Below are positions 37,901 to 39,420 of a DNA stretch of 39,420 bases, one piece after another. The position numbers and the translations under genes are program-made. The notes beneath the pieces were generated by a model that did no database searches, was not told the DNA's origin, and worked only from the letters and a program-made list of their open reading frames with translations. The stretch comes from Prevotellamassilia timonensis (lineage in GTDB: Bacteria; Bacteroidota; Bacteroidia; Bacteroidales; Bacteroidaceae): assembly GCF_900106785.1 (NCBI RefSeq), contig NZ_LT629845.1, positions 594,389-633,808 of the forward strand. The letters run 5' to 3'. Position 1 is the first letter of the stretch. Every line of letters starts with the position of its first letter.

Positions 37901-37920
37901 ATGAATCAGAATGGCAATAA
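25978..37920 (+). CDS. Giant multidomain polyvalent protein, cut at its 3' end by the IS
   Basis: An open frame of 3,980 codons. Codons up to about 3941 are native; the last 39 are IS sequence. It is built like the polyvalent proteins of phages and conjugative elements, which carry many unrelated enzyme domains in one chain and are thought to be delivered with the DNA to disarm host defences. Order: three SH3-like repeats (122-320), a possible nuclease-like segment (about 382-478), a coiled coil (557-660), DdrB-type ParB (about 685-1070), zincin HEYTH (1219), pyrophosphatase-like (about 1449-1585), ADP-ribosyltransferase-like (1759), zincin HEYAH (2021), LPD3-like (2176-2325), zincin HEIQH (2513), a second ADP-ribosyltransferase-like (2689), zincin HEYAH (3002), C5 methyltransferase (about 3156-3470), a third ADP-ribosyltransferase-like (3735), and a truncated LPD3-like segment. 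The start is a weak GTG behind a scar, so the native N-terminus is probably lost. Confidence 0.8.
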   Translation: MVPATMKAGDRNVYVIDGDVVQYADKSGIDVAKSDKSIVVCDAETGKYEYTSPDQLMNVGEPADPSTLSEAYMANERAKEAAANGEGTAEGNAAAESNAAANGDVSADGGKAEVEEPAYTDGSRVEINGHEYDVKSAGEKTVVLVDEHGKELAWTRSALDAKLESGDAEVLEPKAEAAPDVATEGLKVGDVFEDSDGNALTVKRVDGDKVVAVGADGKEQTYEDGMFEQMVESGVLKRKTTDLNAAQAGSSEGDGVPAFGVGSVIELEGHEYKLLRVDKEDDTVYLENVEGETALWSYSGICIAFNEGDARLIDNKNYVLTDNQGNPVNENGTLKVEEVKSVDELTDEDFSAPTRNVQLPALPQNVDAAIGANGKPVIIKKNIFEKNWNAHRFPFEESRAILNAALYNTDLVGQTQPNNKPLHWVAIKIDDKSPIVVLEVNENKDNIEIVGWYTLDERNLNRIKRQAEKNGGELVMLSPKDKVESLSTPQTDLSSESKGTEQSSSVQVGVQENAPMPMRVVGKGKNAAQEEDWLATTPKRGHDYVFKESGLDAEEANAFVENKVAEAEKNLEKVKGKAPKMGTNIAAYKEAKADYEARVAEAQKAVDYWHAVKAERDKVLLEERRARKEKDKALYDDAVAQEEQRKAEMAQKAAEQEALGSNAVAPAIKEKWENAPKVDGGADEITLPNGEVVAGHYVLTESGAASASHQATNGFAETEGYPVDVNGETVNDRDYKRDAEAQQVTRGMAADYDSRALQSPVVVSGDGVVLSGNGRTMAGEIAALNGSDAKYNAYLRGHAGKFGFTTEQVEGFKHPRVVFVPDGEMPYTSETFAKFNQREQKSQSRTEMAVKLGKVVDDALFGRVMDVIGRHESLAEFYADDAATAAVVKELADAGVIPQTEMAQLFDGGRLSESGQAMVEGVLVGKVFQGSPDAVRQITEVKSMRKAVMAALPEVVACHRLGGGYDLSKELAAAVDLVYKARKAGFKLGQHVSQHARQGNLFQLDDGATVADYNNAAVMMLADVMNDGRVTQLKKVLSFYNTQAADSAQGIGDMFAGGVKSKGQIINEVNELLNNGQEYDRRTPSVADGQGVGGEGGEQGDVAGPSHQGGEGSERRLSEAFDGLAAQLKTAEGEERKRVLGEMRDGIARFAEENGYPVPEFLLTREDFLAAVPEKDRAKYVEMLEKGMRMPAYYENKKVYYFVEGCDNFDKDVAETLAHEYTHADNAEFPENVNAIVYAVEDTHEVSQDELVDILEKLSDSTVYEEKAEQLEADGKNANPMLADEVIAHSVGRMVVEGEQALDGITKNPTLQFFIKRAYKERENERQHNLYSNRNAERADKTVPSSGRNSSDNEAVAGGTPGDGQLGGSSEGDGHLEGTAERGRSTVSEGKEVAAPSEEGAKVGVTDGEKSSGTGDAVPSGKGDTPLSEKIATASAEVNTEPTEAQKEAGNYKKGHVQVGTFDITIEQPQGSVRKGTDADGKQWESKMNNTYGYIRGAVGVDGDHIDVFLSNDIDGWNGRKVFVVDQYNPDGSFDEHKVMLGFNDADEAKSDYLANYENGWENGRRIDVTAVSLEDFEKWIASSKRKTKPFGEYSSVKNGVVPSGKDESVERNEVLEYEKALDHLEDVEQKWGDKIQDYVYEHYPTQATTSAESTSEKGLQERKAMKADPVLKQMYVEAKKEIDAADEMVTQKYSALPEDLRQQKAVGKSAQPPTREESILRDVVIEHMKGSGLDVIGTEDGQRVLDMANDDGAKEHRVYHGSGAEFDHFDHSHMGEGEGAQAYGWGTYVTEVRGIGEGYAIRSKNGISMSREEWSLKRSELESNIYRAKEQLPFLKGEYKAEVEAQISEWEEQLKDYEPHNYLYTVEIPDDNGGNYLDWNGPVPAETIDRITEYLREKYGDEVVNGRWLSNPLLSSKGVDVSSRNGAAIYRQLERALGSDKKASQLLSSLGYAGIKYPAEFRSGGRKDDAKNYVIFNENDAEITDHVRFFKTKNGEAYGFTVGGKIYYDPRIANAETPVHEYAHLWASALKANNAKEWKNVVDLMKGTKVWEEVKKAYPELETDDEIADEVLATYSGRRGAERLREEMRKAAAEGDGVMGKAEAVSALQRVKRAIDKFWKAVADFLHIHYTSAEEVADRVMKDLLDGVDPRSMMDGGKSLRPETRVNVVEAEAGHGFKNYAEAKAWAKEHIARTYSGEETGGKGDIRISNAAVDKYLSQSAVDKSESKDVHLAVLKVLPDVIRESVDAEQHADFKKGEDGVRSAANGVNPNVTIHRLYGAVRMDGKLYRVKVTLKEDVKSERPAKKAYSYEATKIELLAGTLVKPEGDDPNTNNSITAANLLNGVEKSYDGGKFFEDYNKIREQFIGEKGAERADHADEVNTRLDNLSVAREMEAEKKDAKAIKMATGWERGADGKWRYEVGDVRFYDGLQLINRSVKTEATLDDLLEDNKDKEALFASYPSLKNMPVVLEDMGYKGVGEYNYGKETIRLNTYLLTDDDGYLTKPAVEILNHEIQHAIQKIEGFARGGSPAMVRSEIKKQMAEVTKQIRQLRAEGKEAEAKELIKKNRGLYEASVGDDDFGSYKSLAGEVESRNVESRMGMSAEERRASLAAETEDVSREDQIFLTSGDGGETAHSVEMVHKPSKEETVLRDVVIEHMKGSGLDVIGTEDGQRVLDMANDDGAKEHRVYHGSGAEFDHFDHTHMGEGEGVQAYGWGTYVTEVEGIGRTYAIQNSENAREHYVYSGDTHGLSEERINEILEVFLDAKPSEGHVVSEYNDALDWYSSKRDEYCQSLAKDASLLNPSDISIVVDKTRNLYTVEIPDDNGSNYLAWNEPLSVEDSGRIISGLFDLPSSDIEEMAKRDYTFKHILYDLIKINDKAQFVPVLAKGNVLSRSTMYDGGREINDSGGVYRRLQGWFGSAKAVSKFLSSLGYAGIKYPADYRSGGRKDDAKNYVIFNENDAEITDHVRFFKTKNGEAYGFTVGGKIYYDPRIANAETPVHEYAHLWASALKANNAKEWKNVVDLMKGTKVWEEVKKAYPELETDDEIADEVLATYSGRRGAERLREEMRKAAAEGDGVMGKAEAVSALQRVKRAIDKFWKAVADFLHIHYTSAEEVADRVMKDLLDGVDPRKFVKKENVKEIDGIRYSLKDGSFLRSGSYFSGGGLLEEGLKDYLDPKVAVEFNKKISGVYRDNFGNHIVTADVRDVDPKELVKDIDGPVQYFHASPVCKNFSTAKRDGGEVELDKETARSTAQFIGETRPKVVTIENVKGYKNSDALKIITDELTAQGYDWDMGVYNAADYGGYTNRERLIVRAVRDGKLPPKPEALPEGERKGGWIEAVSDLIDGLPEKKSGVPKWVNERLKGEGIDYRHIDKPLYVFGQGNSRTSIPHAFADELLPTLRTKGGDMIIMPDGRVLKVTPRVLARVTGLADDYEMPETDDLAHTVVGNGIPTQLSEHVIGPLLADVFNGGEPARKDGSAHLGRGNGAGEMGAVEDYTAFASRYGVSADMVKDYALGMETGNLHKADFALAEIRRTMRVANRGMKLSEFGKLFRPVQKELAERYGDIEKLRQEHIDAEMRERGVMEAARKRAEEEAAKRKARADELRLLPAEELDRRYFEAVERGDDAAAREMLDEAARRKGYDDTESGYQGVGAWVAPSNPGYESDAARRADVEDNAPDVNVEDIALGYSLVDENYWHEPRKYMQTDATAVESVNAINDAMAAIRRGEKDVKVKVYRAVPSSVKEGKLRNGDWVTPSRAYAKMHGEHRLEGDYRIIEDEVPVNELWWDGNDSREWGFDDGKGYKYKNVENSRKLNDLVTRDDNGEIIAPSKRFDENVEDVRFREDNVKNPAEMSEEEKSSRGNQLLSVPAVNVESNQIVKTEEMSARRAAEKWWREHIGEPLFYDTEVGQVEINENSIGSSLAHRYGQAKLDAITSLKGRTRQTLWRAVQMLTQKLSCQTIHDCPKVVPLHYESEWQ
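26341..26922 (+). other. Three SH3-like repeats in the giant protein
   Basis: Three modules of 50-60 residues begin at residues 122 (GSRVEINGHEYDV), 189 (GDVFEDSDGNALTV) and 262 (GSVIELEGHEYKLL). Each reads as short beta strands ending in an acidic or hydrophobic tail (SGDAEVL, ESGVLK, EGDARLI). This spacing suits small barrels used for binding; it is a structural inference. Confidence 0.5.
27121..27411 (+). other. Possible nuclease-like (PBECR-type) or LPD segment in the giant protein
   Basis: Residues about 382-478 hold LHWVAIKIDD, IVVLEVNENKDNIEIVGWYTLDE and a final LVMLSP. The pattern recalls the Barnase/EndoU/ColicinE5/RelE-like (PBECR) and related domains of polyvalent proteins, but no catalytic set can be named. 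The DNA is richer in A+T than its surroundings, as if swapped in. Confidence 0.4.
28030..29190 (+). other. DdrB-type ParB-superfamily domain of the giant protein
   Basis: Residues about 685-1070. The hallmark is VVVSGDGVVLSGNGRTMAGEIAAL near residue 766, the ParB-like nucleotide-binding loop of the DdrB family, followed by FAKFNQREQKSQSRTEMAVKLG. In mobile elements such domains are thought to bind DNA or nucleotides and to have a protective role. Confidence 0.75.
29201..29329 (+). CDS. Candidate nested ORF of 42 residues
   Basis: In the +1 frame of the giant gene an ATG opens a 42-codon frame beginning MDKNTIEEPRRLQTD and rich in Ala, Lys and Arg, ending at TAA. The long frame here is a low-complexity linker (GVGGEGGEQGD) between the ParB and zincin domains. 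Its Gly codons are GGC and GGA although the giant gene mostly uses GGT, as if the other frame set the bases. Its start M-D-K-N-T-I resembles the M-N-D-N-T-I of the other nested ORF. There is no second copy for comparison, so this is a weaker case. Confidence 0.35.
   Translation: MDKNTIEEPRRLQTDKASEAKAANKAMLLARAIKAARAASGD
29407..29935 (+). other. First zincin-like metallopeptidase segment of the giant protein
   Basis: AHEYTHADNAEF places an HExxH zinc motif at residues 1219-1223, with flanking helices and a downstream DEVIAHSVGRMVVEG. It is one of four HExxH motifs in the chain (others at about 2021, 2513 and 3002) and differs in sequence from them. Zincin domains in polyvalent proteins may release domains by self-cleavage or attack host proteins. 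Confidence 0.6.
29948..30139 (+). CDS. Small conserved 63-residue protein, copy 2, nested in the giant gene
   Basis: This 63-residue ORF starts MNDNTIFIPIEMPSGQ and ends EQQSGDAQQ, and lies entirely inside the giant gene in the +1 frame, after the A/G-rich AAAGAAAGAGAAA. The long frame over the same bases is a Gly/Ser-rich linker. A same-length copy occurs at 24655. Of 31 residues identical between the copies, 13 use different codons. Those third-position changes are first positions in the long frame, where they replace residues, for example Tyr with His and Ile with Leu. The small frame therefore appears to be the selected one. Function is unknown; a small DNA- or protein-binding partner of the polyvalent protein would fit its place. 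Confidence 0.65.
   Translation: MNDNTIFIPIEMPSGQIRRFRVPAEIVPIMKQLREEHPEMDSSEAALKAMDILKEQQSGDAQQ
30322..30730 (+). other. Inorganic-pyrophosphatase-like domain of the giant protein
   Basis: Residues about 1449-1585. GNYKKGHVQVGTFDITIEQP and TYGYIRGAVGVDGDHIDVFL match the pyrophosphatase-like domain of polyvalent proteins; GDHIDVFL resembles the acidic metal-binding stretch of soluble pyrophosphatases. Confidence 0.7.
31123..31353 (+). repeat. ADP-ribosyltransferase head repeat, copy in the first domain
   Basis: Nearly identical at DNA level to about 33910-34143 and strongly similar to 25011-25241. It encodes REESILRDVVIEHMKGSG through VYHGSGAEFDHF to YGWGTYVTE, the first strand and loop of an ADP-ribosyltransferase fold. 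Confidence 0.85.
31834..32430 (+). repeat. 597-bp repeat: ADP-ribosyltransferase tail plus zincin domain, copy A
   Basis: Nearly identical to 34777-35373 (offset 2,943 bases). It encodes YAGIKYPAE, NYVIFNENDAEITDHVRFF, the zincin motif HEYAH at residue 2021 and the helix region ending DRVMKDLLDGVDP. The two copies differ mostly by scattered silent changes. Confidence 0.9.
32503..32950 (+). other. LPD3-like module of the giant protein
   Basis: Residues 2176-2325, with GDIRISNAAVDKYLSQSA followed by a strand-rich part (LYRVKVTLKEDV). It resembles large polyvalent protein-associated domain 3. The chain's last segment, GQVEINENSIGSSLAHR, is a diverged copy cut by the IS. Function unknown. Confidence 0.45.
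33910..34143 (+). repeat. ADP-ribosyltransferase head repeat, copy in the second domain
   Basis: Second in-gene copy of the head repeat, encoding VVIEHMKGSGLDVIGTEDG to YGWGTYVTE. The sequence directly after it differs from that after copy one. Confidence 0.85.
34777..35373 (+). repeat. 597-bp repeat: ADP-ribosyltransferase tail plus zincin domain, copy B
   Basis: Copy of 31834-32430 with the HEYAH motif at residue 3002. It is joined to the methyltransferase domain, whereas copy A is joined to the LPD3-like module. Confidence 0.9.
35440..36390 (+). other. C5-cytosine DNA methyltransferase domain of the giant protein
   Basis: Residues about 3156-3470. Motifs in normal order: I SYFSGGGLLEEG, IV ASPVCKNFS with the catalytic Cys at 3231, VI ENVKGY with Glu at 3269, VIII DYGGYTNRERLIV, then LPTLRT and motif X VVGNGIPTQLSE. 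All core residues are present, so it may be active. In a mobile element it could mark incoming DNA against restriction. Confidence 0.85.
36470..37500 (+). other. Coiled region and third ADP-ribosyltransferase-like domain
   Basis: A charged helical region (ARKRAEEEAAKRKARADELR) leads to residues about 3735-3810: KVYRAVPSS, WVTPSRAYAKMHG and VPVNELWWDGND. The R, S and E positions recall R-S-E type ADP-ribosyltransferases, but this domain is unrelated in sequence to the two earlier ones. Confidence 0.5.
37802..37826 (+). repeat. Left terminal inverted repeat of IS copy 2
   Basis: The 25-base terminal repeat, inverse of 39396-39420, marking the break in the giant gene. Confidence 0.9.
37889..37897 (+). 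promoter_or_regulatory. -7 box of the transposase promoter, IS copy 2
   Basis: TACCTTTGC, identical to the box at 88-96 in copy 1. Confidence 0.55.
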
Positions 37921-38302
37921 AAATATGTATGAGGGCCTCGCCTCATATTTCCTCCCCGAAGGAGTTCTTAAATATTTCGAGGTGACAGACTTTGCAACAC
38001 AGCGTACTCTGGACAAGGATGTTCTTTACACAACAGAGCTTCACATCTATCTGGATGAGCGCGACAATCGCACACCAGACATGAAGGATTCCGTGAGCAA
38101 TGGTTTTGGGGAAGAATCATGTTTACTTGACTATCCAGCCCGAGACAAGAAGGCGGTACTTCACATACGAAGAAGGCGTTGGACAATGCCGGATGGCACA
38201 ACAAGAAGTGTTGACCTTGACAAGGAGTTTGAACTGAAGCATAAGGGCACTCGATACGCGAAGGACTTCGCGCTTTTTTTAAAGAGGGCGAATGGACTCT
38301 GA
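37901..38302 (+). CDS. ISAon1-type transposase N-terminal-region protein, copy 2
   Basis: Identical in protein sequence (133 residues) to the gene at 100-501. Its start lies within the tail of the giant open frame, which ends at 37920 in a different reading frame. The in-frame ATG at 37925 is an alternative start, since the -7 box is only 3 bases upstream of the first ATG. Confidence 0.75.
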   Translation: MNQNGNKNMYEGLASYFLPEGVLKYFEVTDFATQRTLDKDVLYTTELHIYLDERDNRTPDMKDSVSNGFGEESCLLDYPARDKKAVLHIRRRRWTMPDGTTRSVDLDKEFELKHKGTRYAKDFALFLKRANGL

Positions 38303-39380
38303 GACGATAACCGCTCGTCAGATTGGTTATACGTACATGATTAACAGCTCCACGTTTGCCAAAAGATACAAGGACGCCCTGAGTAACTTCGAGACGTGGG
38401 AGCAGAAGGATCACGCATCCAAGTGGATTCTTATTCCGCAAAACGTAGGTAAGGAGCAAGGCATAGACGAGACCTCCCTCCAGGGCGAACTGTACACTAT
38501 CGTTCACAACAAGGATGCCCATGGTCGCAAGGGTGCAATCATAGCAGTAGTCAAGGGAACGAATCCTGCTGACGTACTGAAGGTTCTCATGCAACTACCT
38601 GCAGATAAGCGTGAAATGGTTGAGAATATCACGATGGATCTCTCAGATTGCATGCGTGTCATAGCCCGAGAGGCATTCCCTAAAGCCACAGTCATACGTG
38701 ACTGCTTCCATGTCGTAAAACGCGGTGGAGAGGGCTGCGAAGAGATACGCCTGCGCCTGAAACGAAAAGCCGTAAAGGAGGCGAACAGACAGAAGGCAGA
38801 GTTTCGCAAATACCTCGAAAATCTGGCAGCGCAGAGAAAGGCTTACCGCGAGCGAATGAGGAAAAGGCATGGGAAGAACTGGAAGAAGAGCAAGCGCGGA
38901 AGAAAGCCTATGAGGCTGAACACTCGCTTTGAACCCAAAAGGCTTGAAAATGGCGAGACTCTTGTAGAGGCACAGACACGATGTCGCAAGCAATTGTCCA
39001 TGAGCCGAGAGAAGTGGAGCGCAACGCAGAAAAAGCGTGCGAAGATACTTTTCGCACTCTACCCAAAACTTGAAGAAGCATACAATCTGATCAACTCCCT
39101 TAGAGCCATATTCAGAAACAAGAAACTCACAAAGGAGACTGCCAAACAGAATTTCAAGGGGTGGTATGAGAAAGTGGCTTCCTGCACTCTGCGTGAAATC
39201 AAGTCCGTACGCGATACCATCAGATTCTATGAGGATGAAATCCTGAACTACTTTGACGGACGTAAGACTAACGCTTCAGCTGAATCGTTGAACTCAAAGA
39301 TCAAATGCTTTCGTGCACAAGTAAAAGGAGTCATAGACATACCATTCTTCATGTATCGTTTAGCAACAGTTTTGGGTTAG
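38292..39380 (+). CDS. ISL3-family DDE transposase, copy 2
   Basis: Identical to the 362-residue transposase at 491-1579, with the candidate triad D59, D137 and E331 intact and the same 11-base overlap with the small first gene. Both copies look functional. Confidence 0.88.
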   Translation: MDSETITARQIGYTYMINSSTFAKRYKDALSNFETWEQKDHASKWILIPQNVGKEQGIDETSLQGELYTIVHNKDAHGRKGAIIAVVKGTNPADVLKVLMQLPADKREMVENITMDLSDCMRVIAREAFPKATVIRDCFHVVKRGGEGCEEIRLRLKRKAVKEANRQKAEFRKYLENLAAQRKAYRERMRKRHGKNWKKSKRGRKPMRLNTRFEPKRLENGETLVEAQTRCRKQLSMSREKWSATQKKRAKILFALYPKLEEAYNLINSLRAIFRNKKLTKETAKQNFKGWYEKVASCTLREIKSVRDTIRFYEDEILNYFDGRKTNASAESLNSKIKCFRAQVKGVIDIPFFMYRLATVLG

Positions 39381-39395
39381 CATCTGCACGGCCTA

Positions 39396-39420
39396 CTCCA
39401 CAGGGTTTGTCGGGTGCGCC
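39396..39420 (-). repeat. Right terminal inverted repeat of IS copy 2
   Basis: The 25-base terminal repeat whose last base is the last base of the window. Confidence 0.9.

Larger units (their letters stand above)
37802..39420 (+). mobile_element. ISAon1-like insertion sequence (ISL3 family), copy 2
   Basis: A 1,619-bp copy that repeats 1-1619 (offset 37,801). It interrupts the giant gene after GCTGAAAG, within an LPD3-like segment. The bases left of this copy and right of copy 1 (ACGAAAGT) are not an 8-bp duplication of each other, so the two ends do not derive from one simple insertion. The near-perfect identity suggests recent movement. Confidence 0.9.

Overview
The window reads as chromosome of a Bacteroidales bacterium (Bacteroides/Prevotella-like) that passes at about 23 kb into the wreckage of a phage- or ICE-derived element. 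Supporting signs: several genes carry the Bacteroidetes -7 promoter box TAnnTTTG, classical Shine-Dalgarno sites are scarce, the insertion sequence is of the ISAon1/ISL3 type, and dnaE is followed by trxA and a small conserved gene. The first and last bases coincide exactly with the ends of two identical 1,619-bp insertion sequences in the same orientation (1-1619 and 37802-39420). Either the contig stops at a multicopy IS, or the segment is bracketed by it; outer flanks are not visible.

Layout. 1-1619: IS copy 1. 1620-2253: 3' part of a DUF2971 gene cut by the IS. 2371-2428: two-way terminator. 2494-6851 (minus strand): pfkA, an NhaD-type antiporter, tRNA-Gly(CCC), prs and a ThiE/TenI-like gene. 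6905-7775: non-coding, highly structured DNA with six copies of a 9-mer and several hairpins. 7838-12485 (plus): SpoU/TrmH RNA methyltransferase, membrane glycosyltransferase, PLP aminotransferase, LolC/E-like permease. 12664-13455 (minus): nagB with a good promoter and terminator. 13751-18306 (plus): dnaE, trxA and a 108-residue protein of unknown function. 18623-22585 (minus): a 1,320-residue fusion of glycosyltransferase, DUF4922/GalT-like and SpoIID domains. 22903-23010: 22-bp tandem repeats. 23161-24552: protein of unknown function.

24576-37801 is the accessory part: a deleted relic of a polyvalent-protein gene, a two-gene minus-strand cluster whose second gene has an internal stop, and a giant gene (about 3,941 native codons) cut at its 3' end by IS copy 2 and probably lacking its true 5' end. 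The giant product strings together SH3-like repeats, a possible nuclease-like segment, a DdrB-type ParB domain, four zincin motifs, an inorganic-pyrophosphatase-like domain, three ADP-ribosyltransferase-like domains, a C5 DNA methyltransferase and LPD modules. This is the polyvalent protein architecture of phages and conjugative elements, thought to act against host defences on entry.

The most interesting observation is a 63-codon ORF nested in the +1 frame of a linker of the giant gene (29948-30139). A second copy of the same length lies in the relic (24655-24846). Between the copies the small frame keeps 31 of 63 residues, and 13 of those use different codons. Those silent changes fall on first codon positions of the long frame, so selection appears to act on the small protein. 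A second nested ORF (29201-29329) sits in another Gly-rich linker.
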